This document shows, in pieces, positions 49,639-57,761 of a DNA stretch of 64,000 nucleotides. The DNA comes from JAISGQ01 sp045604155 (GTDB lineage Bacteria > Bacillota > Clostridia > Oscillospirales > Acutalibacteraceae): positions 82,887-146,886 of the forward strand of contig JAZUNN010000006.1 in assembly GCA_045604155.1 (NCBI GenBank), given 5' to 3'. A model generated the notes under the pieces. The model worked only from the letters and a program-made list of their open reading frames with translations. It was not told the origin of the DNA and made no database searches. Made by a program: the position numbers and the translations under genes. Positions within the stretch are counted from its first letter, which is position 1. Each line of letters starts with the position of its first letter.

Positions 49639-50520
49639 ATGAAGACATTTGAAGGAATAATTATCAAAGGAATAGGCGGCTTCTATTACGTGGAAGTCGC
49701 CGACTCCGTATATGAATGCAAGGCAAGAGGCGTGTTCCGCAGGCAGAATGTAACCCCTACAGTAGGCGACAGATGTATCATTGAAGTCCCTGAAACGGGT
49801 TTTGCATCTGTGTCTGAAATACTGCCGAGAAAAAATATTCTTGTAAGACCGACCCTTTCAAATCTTGATAAGCTCATAGTTGTAGTTTCAGCCTGCAAGC
49901 CGAAACCAAATTTTCTTATAATTGACCGTCTTATTTCTGCGGCGATAGACAAGGAAATAAAGCCGGTGGTGGTAATTACAAAAACAGACCTTGCTTCTGC
50001 CGATGAGCTTCTTGAGGTTTATAAAAAGGCCTGTGTCGATGTAATAAGCATTGATTACGAAACCGGTGATGGAATCGAAAAAGTCAGGAATGAACTTAAA
50101 GACTGCATAAGCGGGTTTGCAGGGAATTCAGGTGTCGGAAAATCGACCCTTATAAATGCGGTTGAGCCTGAACTGAAGCTTGCAACAGGCGAAATAAGCG
50201 ATAAGCTTGGTCGAGGCAGACACACCACAAGGAGTGCCGAGCTTTTCAATCTCAGCTTCGGCGGCAAGATAGCAGACACCCCTGGCTTTGCATCCTTTGA
50301 CGGCGATTTCGGAGAGCCTATAGACAAGGACAATCTCCAGTTCTGCTTCCCGGAATTTGAGCCGTATATAGGCAGATGTAAATTCACATCCTGCGCTCAC
50401 CTTTGCGAGCGGGGCTGTGAGATAGTAGCTGCAGTGGAAAGAGGGGAAATATCTCCCCAGCGTCACGAAAGCTACTGTGCACTTTACAAAGAGGCAAAGG
50501 AAAGAAAGGAATGGCAATAA
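49639..50520 (+). CDS. rsgA: Ribosome small-subunit GTPase RsgA
   Basis: RsgA checks late 30S maturation. The 293-residue product has an N-terminal OB fold (residues 1-65) and a circularly permuted GTPase with VVITKTDLAS (G4) before FAGNSGVGKSTLIN (G1, near 168) and DTPGF (G3). It ends with a zinc domain (CKFTSCAHLCERGCEI...RHESYC). It overlaps nothing but starts 3 bases after prkC, as in B. subtilis (cpgA). Confidence 0.97.
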   Translation: MKTFEGIIIKGIGGFYYVEVADSVYECKARGVFRRQNVTPTVGDRCIIEVPETGFASVSEILPRKNILVRPTLSNLDKLIVVVSACKPKPNFLIIDRLISAAIDKEIKPVVVITKTDLASADELLEVYKKACVDVISIDYETGDGIEKVRNELKDCISGFAGNSGVGKSTLINAVEPELKLATGEISDKLGRGRHTTRSAELFNLSFGGKIADTPGFASFDGDFGEPIDKDNLQFCFPEFEPYIGRCKFTSCAHLCERGCEIVAAVERGEISPQRHESYCALYKEAKERKEWQ

Positions 50521-50524
50521 AAAG

Positions 50525-51196
50525 ATGAACGTATGCGTTGTAGTATCAGCAGGCAGAATTGCCGACTACAACTTCATAAAGAGCTTTATTCCCGAAGAAG
50601 CTCCCGTTTTTGCCGCAGATGCAGGCTTTGCCCATCTGGCAGAAATGGGACTTGAAGCAATGGCAATAGTAGGAGATTTTGACTCTCTCACACCGGGAGA
50701 GGGCAGAGCATATCCCTGTGTCAGCTATCCGCCCGAAAAGGATGATACAGACACTCTCCTTGCCATAAAGCTTGGTATCGAAAAAGGCTACGATCAGTTT
50801 ATTATGATCGGTGCGCTGGGAGGCAGATTTGACCATGCCTTTGCGAATGCAACAGCCCTTGCCTATATGCGGGACCACGATGTAAACGGAATAATCATCG
50901 ATGATGAATGTGCAATGTTCATGCTGGAAAGCGGCGAAGTATATGAGCCTGATACCGATGACCTGCTCAGAACCTACGGCGAAACCATTTCCGTATTTCC
51001 TTTCGGAATCGAGTGCGCAACAGTTACTATGGAGGGCGTAAAATACCCCGTGGATACATATGAGCTTTCCGCAAGCATTCCACTGGGAGTAAGCAACAAG
51101 ATAACCGATATGGAAAACTGCAGAATCACCGTTCATGCAGGAAAAGTTCTTGTAATAAGAGCAAAAACAGACACACAAACCGAGAATCCGCAATAA
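50525..51196 (+). CDS. thiN: Thiamine diphosphokinase
   Basis: The 223-residue product has VVVSAGRIAD, VGDFDSLTPG, the catalytic PPEKDDTDTLLAIKLGI near residue 76, GALGGRFDHAFANA and LGVSNKITD, diagnostic of ThiN. It transfers pyrophosphate from ATP to thiamine to make the active cofactor. In B. subtilis rpe separates it from rsgA; here it follows after 4 bases. No TPP riboswitch is seen upstream. Confidence 0.95.
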   Translation: MNVCVVVSAGRIADYNFIKSFIPEEAPVFAADAGFAHLAEMGLEAMAIVGDFDSLTPGEGRAYPCVSYPPEKDDTDTLLAIKLGIEKGYDQFIMIGALGGRFDHAFANATALAYMRDHDVNGIIIDDECAMFMLESGEVYEPDTDDLLRTYGETISVFPFGIECATVTMEGVKYPVDTYELSASIPLGVSNKITDMENCRITVHAGKVLVIRAKTDTQTENPQ

Positions 51197-51246
51197 TATG
51201 TAGTGAACGGCAGAAAACTGCCGAAACTGCATACGGAGGTAAGGTT

Positions 51247-51327
51247 ATGAAAGTCGTAGTATGGAAGAGCCCGAAGTTTTTAGGCGGTATCCTCAGAGCG
51301 TTTTTCGGAATCAAGAAAGTCAAATAA
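51247..51327 (+). CDS. spoVM: Stage V sporulation protein M (26 residues)
   Basis: A 26-codon gene with GGAGG 7 bases upstream encodes an amphipathic peptide starting MKVVVWKSPKFLGGILRA. It aligns without gaps to B. subtilis SpoVM (MKFYTIKLPKFLGGIVRA), including Pro9, which tilts the helix, and the FLGG core. SpoVM inserts into the convex outer forespore membrane and recruits SpoIVA, the base of the spore coat. It is in its standard place after thiN, and here also 1.9 kb from spoIVA. Easily missed because of its size. Confidence 0.93.
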   Translation: MKVVVWKSPKFLGGILRAFFGIKKVK

Positions 51328-51330
51328 AAA

Positions 51331-51414
51331 GGTTTCCAAAGGTGCTTTGCACCTTTGGTGGAGTCGAGAGGTGAAACCTCTCGTGGGTTTTAAGGGCAAA
51401 GCCCTTAACCAAAA
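51331..51414. repeat. Intergenic multi-hairpin repeat element, copy 2
   Basis: Three tandem hairpins with short loops: CCAAAGGTGC/GCACCTTTGG, CGAGAGGT/ACCTCTCG and TTAAGGGC/GCCCTTAA. The layout and the GGC-AAA-GCC style resemble the element at 13,881 in inverse order. It has no coding content. Confidence 0.55.
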
Positions 51415-51423
51415 TAGCGAACA

Positions 51424-51458
51424 AAAAAACCGTGTGCTTTTGCACACGGTTTTTATAT
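51424..51458 (+). terminator. Terminator at the end of the yicC-spoVM cluster
   Basis: A perfect 9-bp stem ACCGTGTGC / GCACACGGT with a TTTT loop is flanked by A7 and TTTTATATT. Confidence 0.9.
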
Positions 51459-51539
51459 TATAGCCGTAGGGGAGATTCATGAATCTTCCGTTGCCTATAT
51501 CAAGCAAAATGCAAACGCACGGTTTTTCTTCTCATCTGT

Positions 51540-51570
51540 GCATATATCGGACAAAGTGCGAATATTCATT
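51540..51570 (+). promoter_or_regulatory. Possible sigma-E promoter of sipL-spoIVA
   Basis: GCATATAT and AATATTCATT are 13 bases apart, about 30 bases before sipL. The fit to sigma-E is partial. Mother-cell expression is expected for both genes. Confidence 0.35.
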
Positions 51571-51600
51571 ACACAGAAAACCGAAAAGGAGAGGAAACAA

Positions 51601-53133
51601 ATGGAATGTACTTTAATAAAACAGACAGTTCTGCTCAATGACACAATATTTGAAGGCTCAAATGAGCAGCCGATAGACGCAGAGCTGACACTTCCCGACT
51701 ACTGCAGTGATATCGGCAAAATACTCAAGTGCAGAGCAGTGCCCAGGGTAACATCCAGAATAATCCGAGGTGACGGACTTACTGTTGAGGGCATTACAAG
51801 AATCATAGTTCTTTACTCAGAAGGAAAAAATTCAACCCTCTGCTGCTACGAGCATGAAATTCCCTTTTCTGCAGTTTATAAACTTCGTGAAATTCCTGCA
51901 AATGCAAAGACAACAGCGTTTATCAGACCTGAGTACATCAACTGCCGTGCCGTGAGCCAGCGGAAACTTGACATCCACGGTGCATTTACAGTGTTTGCAA
52001 AGGTGAATGTCGGCAGTGAAACTGAAATACTCAGCAATGCAAAGGGTGCAGGCGTAAAGGTAAGATGCGGCAAATGCAATATCAGCAGCCTTGCAGGCGC
52101 TGCACAGAGCACCTTTACAGTCAGCGAAGCTCTTGAAATAGCAGACGATAAGGCATCCATCGGAAGTGTCATCAGAAACGACGGACGCATTAAGATTACA
52201 GAGTGCAAAGCAATATCCAATAAGCTGGTTGTAAAAGGCGAAGCAACCCTTGAGCTTGTATACTGCGGAGAATCAGGAGAGGGTGTACAGCATATGAATT
52301 ACACCATCGACTTCAACGAGTTTATTGACGTGCCGGGTATAGATGACGAGTGCATGTGGGATGTTGCCTGCGAATGCACGGGAGTTGATATCGGACTACG
52401 TACCGATTCAAACGGTGAGTACAGACGAATGAACGCAGACATACATGTTTTTACAGATGTAAAGGCATACAAGGATATTTCCGCCGATATAGTCAGCGAT
52501 GCATATTCCGTTGACTATGAAATAGAAACAGAGCGCAGACAGCTTAAATTCACACGTTTCTGCGGTGCCCTCAGTGACAGTGTTACAGCACCCATGCTCA
52601 TTGAAACAGGAGAAACACTTTTTTCTGCCATTGATGACGTAAAATGTGAAGTCACCGACTGCAGAATAACCACAGGAGAAGGCAGAGCAAATGTCAGAGG
52701 TACGGTGTCTGTGGGGATTATCGGAAAAGATATGGAAGGTGCCTGCGCATACTGTGAAAAGCTTGTTGAATTCACATCAGAAAGCGTAATGGATTTCAAT
52801 GCTGAAAATCCGAGATTTGATCAGCATATTGAAGTTGCAGGCTGCAGCTATGTGATTACAGGCAGCGGAAAGCCTGAAGTAAGACTCAATCTGGGAATAA
52901 ATGCTGCAGTATATGACGAGATTGTCGTTTCTGCAATCTGCGCAATCACACCCGATGAAAGCAGACCAAAGGCAAACGGAGATGCGGCTGTTGTAATGTA
53001 CTGTGCAGACGCAGGCGAAAACCTCTGGGATATCGCACGTGCTCATAACACCGGAATGGAAACCATCATGGAAGACAATGAGCTTGAAAGCGAAATCATC
53101 GAGAATAATACAAGACTGCTCATTTCCATATAA
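51601..53133 (+). CDS. sipL: SipL-like DUF3794/LysM spore coat morphogenetic protein
   Basis: The 510-residue product has DUF3794-type repeats (about residues 25-120, 170-270 and 330-425; LTLPDYCSDIGKILKC is the first) and a C-terminal LysM domain (about 465-508, AGENLWDIARAHNT). This is the architecture of Clostridioides difficile SipL, the SpoIVA-interacting protein that does the job of B. subtilis SpoVID through its LysM. Placement 20 bases before spoIVA supports this. I use the ATG at 51601 after AGGAGAGGAAACAA; an extension to 51538 has no ribosome site. Confidence 0.9.
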   Translation: MECTLIKQTVLLNDTIFEGSNEQPIDAELTLPDYCSDIGKILKCRAVPRVTSRIIRGDGLTVEGITRIIVLYSEGKNSTLCCYEHEIPFSAVYKLREIPANAKTTAFIRPEYINCRAVSQRKLDIHGAFTVFAKVNVGSETEILSNAKGAGVKVRCGKCNISSLAGAAQSTFTVSEALEIADDKASIGSVIRNDGRIKITECKAISNKLVVKGEATLELVYCGESGEGVQHMNYTIDFNEFIDVPGIDDECMWDVACECTGVDIGLRTDSNGEYRRMNADIHVFTDVKAYKDISADIVSDAYSVDYEIETERRQLKFTRFCGALSDSVTAPMLIETGETLFSAIDDVKCEVTDCRITTGEGRANVRGTVSVGIIGKDMEGACAYCEKLVEFTSESVMDFNAENPRFDQHIEVAGCSYVITGSGKPEVRLNLGINAAVYDEIVVSAICAITPDESRPKANGDAAVVMYCADAGENLWDIARAHNTGMETIMEDNELESEIIENNTRLLISI

Positions 53134-53153
53134 GGCGGAGAGGAGAGATAAAA

Positions 53154-54632
53154 ATGGATAATATGAAGATATATAAGGATATTGCCCTGCGCACAGGGGG
53201 AGATATCTACATCGGTGTAGTAGGTCCCGTGCGCACAGGAAAGTCCACACTTATAAAAAAGTTCATGGATACCCTTGTTATTCCCAACATCGACAGCAAA
53301 TACAGTGCCGAGCGAGCCATTGATGAATTGCCCCAGTCAGCAGCAGGAAGAACAATAATGACCACCGAGCCCAAATTCATCCCCGAAGAAGCGGTTGAAA
53401 TAAATGTGGATGATGTGGCATCCTTCAGAGTGCGGATGATTGACTGCGTGGGCTATATAGTCCCAAGTGCCCTGGGATATATTGAAGAAAATGCACCCAG
53501 AATGGTCAAAACCCCGTGGTTTGAAGAGGAAGTACCCTTCAACCTTGCTGCAGAAGTTGGAACAAAGAAGGTAATCACAGACCACTCAACCATCGGTCTT
53601 GTGGTTACCACCGACGGCAGTATCACAGATATTCCGAGAGAGGAATACGAAGAAGCGGAAGAGAGGGTAATAGGTGAGCTTTGCGAGCTTGGAAAGCCCT
53701 TTGCAGTGCTTCTCAACTGCACAGACCCCGTCAGCGATAATGCCCGTGAAACAGCAGATAAGCTTCGTGAAAAGTACAGTGTACCCGTGATTGCGGTCAA
53801 CTGTCAGAATATAACCGAGCAGGAAATACGCAATATTCTTGCAACCATTCTCATGGAGTTTCCGGTGAAATCTGTTGCCATAAACCTTCCCCGCTGGCTG
53901 TGTGCTCTTGAAAAGGGACATTGGCTCAAAAATGAGATGTATACGGCAATAAGAGGGGCAGCAGGAGATGCTGAAAAGATAAGTGAGGTAGAAAAAATCT
54001 GCTCTGCTCTATGCGAATGCCGTCATATTATCAGTGCAAAGGTGTCGGGTATCGAGCTTGGCTCCGGAAAGATAAAGCTTGACGTAATAATCACGCCTAA
54101 TCTTTTCTACAAAATTCTTGGCGAAAACACAGGCCTTGAAATTGAGGACGAAGCAGGTCTTCTCAGATCAATTCTTGAGCTTGCTGAAATAAAGCGCAAG
54201 TACGACAAGGTAGCAGCAGCCCTCGAGCAGGTGGAAGAAACGGGCTACGGAATCGTAATGCCATCCCTTGATGAGCTGAGCCTTGAAGAGCCTGAAATGA
54301 TGAAGCAGGGCGGCAAGTATGGAGTACGCCTTAAAGCCTCCGCACCGTCAATTCATATGATGAAGGCAAATATTACAACAGAGGTAGCACCTGTTGTGGG
54401 CAGTGAAAAGCAGTCAGAAGATTTGGTGCATTATCTGCTCAATGAATTTGAGGAAGAACCGTCGATGATATGGGAATCAAATATGTTCGGCAAATCTCTT
54501 CATGAGCTTGTGAACGAAGGTTTACATAATAAGCTCAGCCGTATGCCTTCAGATGCAAGAGCAAAGTTCCAGGAAACCATCGAGCGAGTTATCAACGAAG
54601 GCTGCAACGGCCTTATCTGTATAATTCTTTAA
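53154..54632 (+). CDS. spoIVA: Stage IV sporulation protein A (coat basement ATPase)
   Basis: The 492-residue product matches SpoIVA over its length: an N-terminal GTPase-like ATPase domain with Walker A VGPVRTGKSTLIKKF at about residues 23-37, MIDCVGYIVPSALGY, LNCTDP, a middle domain and the C-terminal segment ending in GCNGLICIIL that contacts SpoVM. SpoIVA polymerises irreversibly around the forespore. With spoVM and sipL nearby, the main parts of the Clostridial coat platform sit together. GGCGGAGAGGAG precedes the start. Confidence 0.97.
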   Translation: MDNMKIYKDIALRTGGDIYIGVVGPVRTGKSTLIKKFMDTLVIPNIDSKYSAERAIDELPQSAAGRTIMTTEPKFIPEEAVEINVDDVASFRVRMIDCVGYIVPSALGYIEENAPRMVKTPWFEEEVPFNLAAEVGTKKVITDHSTIGLVVTTDGSITDIPREEYEEAEERVIGELCELGKPFAVLLNCTDPVSDNARETADKLREKYSVPVIAVNCQNITEQEIRNILATILMEFPVKSVAINLPRWLCALEKGHWLKNEMYTAIRGAAGDAEKISEVEKICSALCECRHIISAKVSGIELGSGKIKLDVIITPNLFYKILGENTGLEIEDEAGLLRSILELAEIKRKYDKVAAALEQVEETGYGIVMPSLDELSLEEPEMMKQGGKYGVRLKASAPSIHMMKANITTEVAPVVGSEKQSEDLVHYLLNEFEEEPSMIWESNMFGKSLHELVNEGLHNKLSRMPSDARAKFQETIERVINEGCNGLICIIL

Positions 54633-54635
54633 TAC

Positions 54636-54680
54636 GCAACCCACCATTGACGGTTTTACGTCAATGGTGGGTTAAAATTT
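54636..54680 (+). terminator. Terminator after spoIVA
   Basis: A perfect 15-bp stem AACCCACCATTGACG / CGTCAATGGTGGGTT with a 6-base loop is followed by AAAATTT. Confidence 0.85.
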
Positions 54681-54775
54681 GCCGCTTGTTTTCTTAAAAC
54701 AACCACTTATTGAAAATCGCTGGAAAATATGAGGAACAGAATATATACTGTAATCAAAGCAAAGGAGTTGAGGAA

Positions 54776-55216
54776 ATGCAGATAAAGATAGAAATTGATC
54801 AGAAATGCGCAGAGCCAAAAGTAATAATTCTTACGGACAAAATGACAGAAGAAGTCAATGAGATTGTAAGAAAGCTTTCGGAAGAAAAACCTGAAATAAT
54901 TGCAGGCTTCAGGGAAGACACTCTGGAAATTCTCGAAAGAAGCGATATCATCCGAATATACTCAGAAACGGGAAAGGTTATTGCAGTTACAGACAGAGGT
55001 GAGTATTCTCTTCGACTCAGGCTTTACGAGCTGGAAGAAATGCTTGCAAAGGACAGCTTTGTGAGAATCTCCAATTCAGAGATTGTGAATCTCAGAAAAG
55101 TAAAAGGCTTTGATCTAAGCCTTGCAGGCACCATATGCGTGTCATTTACCGATGGGAAAACCACATATGTATCCCGTCGTTATGTAGCAAAAATCAAAAA
55201 AGTATTAGGTGTATGA
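54776..55216 (+). CDS. LytTR-domain DNA-binding regulator
   Basis: The 146-residue product lacks a receiver domain. The C-terminal half is a LytTR DNA-binding domain (about residues 50-146) with EILERSDIIRIYSE, LYELEEMLAKDSFVRISNSEIVNLRKV and YVSRRYVAKIKKVLG. The start at 54776 follows AAAGGAGTTGAGGAA. Paired with the DUF3021 membrane protein 11 bases downstream, it has the common layout of LytTR/DUF3021 self-regulating modules, where the membrane protein is thought to control the regulator. Confidence 0.9.
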   Translation: MQIKIEIDQKCAEPKVIILTDKMTEEVNEIVRKLSEEKPEIIAGFREDTLEILERSDIIRIYSETGKVIAVTDRGEYSLRLRLYELEEMLAKDSFVRISNSEIVNLRKVKGFDLSLAGTICVSFTDGKTTYVSRRYVAKIKKVLGV

Positions 55217-55227
55217 GGTGTTAAATT

Positions 55228-55695
55228 ATGAAAAGAAATGCTGTTATGAGAGGTCTTCTTGGGTGTGTGCTGGGTATTGTGATAAGCACGGTGATTTCTC
55301 TGATAATTTCCGCCTGCATCGGTGACGGAAGCTACTATGCTGTAGTACCGTCCCTTATTGAGGAATGCGGAAGTGAATTTAATGCAGTGCTTGTGCAGAT
55401 GCTGTTTTCTGTGCTCTACGGTGCAGCATGGGGCAGTGCATCGGTCATATGGGATATGGAAAGATGGAGCCTTATGCGCCAGACTGTAACTCATCTTGCA
55501 ATAACCTCCACAGCAACCTTTCCCGTGGCATACTTTACCCACTGGATGGAACATTCCATAGGCGGAATCCTTAAGTATTTCGGAATCTTCCTTGCCACAT
55601 ATTTCATGATATGGCTTTGTCAGTATCTGCCCATGAGAAAGCGCATCGCCAGAATGAACGAAAAGCTTAAGGAAAGCGGAATGGATGCCGAATAA
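55228..55695 (+). CDS. DUF3021 family membrane protein
   Basis: The 155-residue product has four membrane helices (about 7-29, 50-72, 85-105, 115-135) and a basic cytoplasmic tail, with MRGLLGCVLGIVIS at the start, as in DUF3021 proteins encoded after LytTR regulators. Probably the membrane partner or antagonist of the LytTR protein. No ABC transporter genes follow, unlike many such loci. Confidence 0.85.
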   Translation: MKRNAVMRGLLGCVLGIVISTVISLIISACIGDGSYYAVVPSLIEECGSEFNAVLVQMLFSVLYGAAWGSASVIWDMERWSLMRQTVTHLAITSTATFPVAYFTHWMEHSIGGILKYFGIFLATYFMIWLCQYLPMRKRIARMNEKLKESGMDAE

Positions 55696-55727
55696 AGTTT
55701 ATACTGCATCGTGTGTGTAATAAAAAA

Positions 55728-55775
55728 TCCATCTGACGAGGGGCTGTCACCGAAGGCGACTGAGGGAGAGATTTT
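55728..55775. repeat. Degenerate intergenic palindromic repeat
   Basis: The stretch 'ccatctgacgaggggctgt', then 'caccgaaggcg', then 'actgagggagag', has the layout of a dispersed Clostridial intergenic palindrome (two hairpin arms around a GAAGG loop). Only one copy is visible in this window. Confidence 0.45.
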
Positions 55776-55825
55776 CAAAGTATAATATTCGATTCCTGCA
55801 TATATAAAAAGTTTTGCACATACAA

Positions 55826-55868
55826 ACAATCCCTGCATCAGGATTGCCTGATGCAGGGATAAATTTTA
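55826..55868. terminator. Terminator after the flavin-reductase-like gene
   Basis: A 14-bp stem ATCCCTGCATCAGG / CCTGATGCAGGGAT with a 4-base loop. Minus-strand continuation is TGTTTGT; plus-strand continuation is AAATTTTATTT. Confidence 0.8.
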
Positions 55869-56795
55869 TTTCTTGCCTTTTTCCTTTGCACGTTTGTCGC
55901 TGATAATCTTCATATGCTCAGCGGTAATAAGCTCAACATTGTTTTCCTTTGCCCAATCGACACAGCCCTTGAGAACAAGAGGCAGGAATACTCTGGGCAC
56001 AGCAAGAACAGTTTCAAGAGCATCATCGGTGAATTTTACCTTGTCATCGGCTCTCTTTGCAGCATAACGGACAGAATCGAGAGATGTCTTGCGCATCTGC
56101 AGAAGCTCAGCTTTCATTTTTGTTTTTCTGTGGAACCAGAAATTCTTGCTGTCACGGTAGCCGTAGTCAACGGGAAGTGCAGGAAAATCCTTGGCCTTTA
56201 CTCCGTTGATTATGGCATCCTTATATTTTTTCTTCATAAGGATTTTATCAACACGAAGAATAAAATGTGCACCGAATTCACTGGTTATGCCGTTGAAATC
56301 GTGATAGGGAGCGGGGTAGCCGTTAAGCTGACCTGCTTCATCCTTATCTGCTCCGTCAAGCTCACGCATCCATGTGCATTCTATAGCCTCTATTGCATCA
56401 GTAAGTACCATAGGGCGCTTGTCATCGGGGGTTTCTTCTTCAAGAAGGCTCTTTTCAAGCTTGAATTTGCACTTGGGCATTTTTTCCTCGGGCTTGTCAC
56501 CGGGCCAGGAAAGCTTGACAGCTTCCTTGAAAGTTTTGGGCTTGTCATCTATGAAATTCAGTGTGCACTTGCCGTTTCTGAGAATATTCTGTGCAGTGTT
56601 CGATGAATTCCGGCAGCAGAGAAGCATGGCATAGTAATCCTTGCCTGCAACATAATAAGGCTGAACAAGAGAGTAAGGACCTAAGTTTGTGCTGCCGTCC
56701 TCGCAGAGTGTGCTGATTATGACCGTGGGCATGGGGAAGAAGAGTGAAGTCTGATAAAAATTATCAACGATACGAAGATTTTCAAAACTGCTCAT
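55866..56795 (-). CDS. Flavin reductase-like FMN-binding protein
   Basis: The 309-residue product has the FMN-binding split barrel of the flavin reductase-like family in its N-terminal 200 residues (PMPTVIISTLCEDGSTNLGPYSLVQPYY, LCCRNSSNTAQNILRNGKCTLNF). About 100 extra C-terminal residues are rich in Lys and helical. The longer form is common in gut Clostridia, where its electron partner is unknown. The start follows AAAGGAGCAGATGTA. Confidence 0.8.
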   Translation of the reverse strand: MSSFENLRIVDNFYQTSLFFPMPTVIISTLCEDGSTNLGPYSLVQPYYVAGKDYYAMLLCCRNSSNTAQNILRNGKCTLNFIDDKPKTFKEAVKLSWPGDKPEEKMPKCKFKLEKSLLEEETPDDKRPMVLTDAIEAIECTWMRELDGADKDEAGQLNGYPAPYHDFNGITSEFGAHFILRVDKILMKKKYKDAIINGVKAKDFPALPVDYGYRDSKNFWFHRKTKMKAELLQMRKTSLDSVRYAAKRADDKVKFTDDALETVLAVPRVFLPLVLKGCVDWAKENNVELITAEHMKIISDKRAKEKGKK

Positions 56796-56880
56796 TACAT
56801 CTGCTCCTTTTGTTTTTTCGCCAATAAGCGCTCATATAATTATAGCCCGAATGAGTAAAAGTGTCAACAAATGCAAAGTT

Positions 56881-57513
56881 TTATTTCTTTTTTATTGGAT
56901 GACGGATTACAGTTTTCCATTTGTCAGGTGCAATTTTTCTTGCATCTGACAGATATATTTCGTGATGCAGTCTTTCTGCCGTAATATCATTTGTATACCC
57001 CTGCTCATCAATATACTCATCCATAAAAGCAACAGATGCAGGCTCATCATCGAAAGGACCAATGTGCATAATCTGCACACACAGACCTTCATTCACGGTC
57101 AGAAACTCAGCTGCGCTGCAGTCAATCTTTTTCTTTCTCTCCGCTTCTGATACAGCCCAGCGGAAATCCTCTTCCGTTACAAAATCAGGCAGCCGTATAA
57201 CGGATATCCAGTTGAATGAAGATTTATCACTGAAATCAACGCCATCCACACCATCCTGCCACCAGAATCCCTCCAGCGGCGGTACAACATACTCAAAGAA
57301 TCCGTCTATTTTATGCTCACTCTTATAACTCATTTTAAGAGTGTAAGCAATAGCATAAAGAATCCCTATCGCCTTGCTGTACGTTCCGTTTTCTTCGTTG
57401 GGATTACCTTTTCCACGTACAGCGATGTAATTCACAGAGGGTACATCTATAATCACAGGCCTGTTTTTCGGCATGTAAAATTCCTTATATTCCTTTTTAA
57501 AATCAAAAGCCAT
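56881..57513 (-). CDS. GyrI-like small-molecule-binding protein
   Basis: The 210-residue product contains a GyrI-like (SOUL/AraC effector type) domain: NYIAVRGKGNPNEENGTYSKAIG, then YVVPPLEGFWW, VQIMHIGPFDDEPASVAFMDEYI and HHEIYLSDARKI, the COG4832 pattern. Such proteins bind or hydrolyse small drug-like molecules. The start at 57513 has AAAGGAG 10 bases upstream, and an upstream in-frame ATG at 57642 lies in sequence rich in hairpins and is rejected. Confidence 0.85.
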   Translation of the reverse strand: MAFDFKKEYKEFYMPKNRPVIIDVPSVNYIAVRGKGNPNEENGTYSKAIGILYAIAYTLKMSYKSEHKIDGFFEYVVPPLEGFWWQDGVDGVDFSDKSSFNWISVIRLPDFVTEEDFRWAVSEAERKKKIDCSAAEFLTVNEGLCVQIMHIGPFDDEPASVAFMDEYIDEQGYTNDITAERLHHEIYLSDARKIAPDKWKTVIRHPIKKK

Positions 57514-57564
57514 TTTCTCAGCTCCTTTTGTATTATAATACAGAAAAAGCCTCCGAAGTGCAAG

Positions 57565-57590
57565 CTTCGGATATGCCGTAATATCCGAAG
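57565..57590. other. Hairpin upstream of the GyrI-like gene
   Basis: A perfect 10-bp stem CTTCGGATAT / ATATCCGAAG with a 6-base loop lies about 55 bases upstream of the start, inside the expected 5' untranslated region. It may be regulatory. Confidence 0.4.
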
Positions 57591-57692
57591 AATATAAGTT
57601 TTTCGTCTGTGATAGTGTGATGTAATATCCTACTGCCTGCAACAGTCCAATAACCTGTAGCGGTATTTCACCGTCCCATTATTACGTATGCC

Positions 57693-57724
57693 GAGCGACC
57701 TCGCTTAAGCAAGCGAGGTCGCTC
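57693..57724. terminator. Strong hairpin downstream of the anti-sigma gene
   Basis: A perfect 14-bp stem GAGCGACCTCGCTT / AAGCGAGGTCGCTC with an AAGC loop. The T-rich side faces plus, so as a terminator of the minus-strand anti-sigma gene it is imperfect. Confidence 0.55.
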
Positions 57725-57761
57725 TTTCATTTATCTGTAAGCTTTTCAGATGAGATGATTG

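Noticed and set aside
51197..51246. Possible TPP riboswitch near thiN
   Set aside because: Only a small 6-bp hairpin lies before spoVM, and nothing resembling the THI element precedes thiN.
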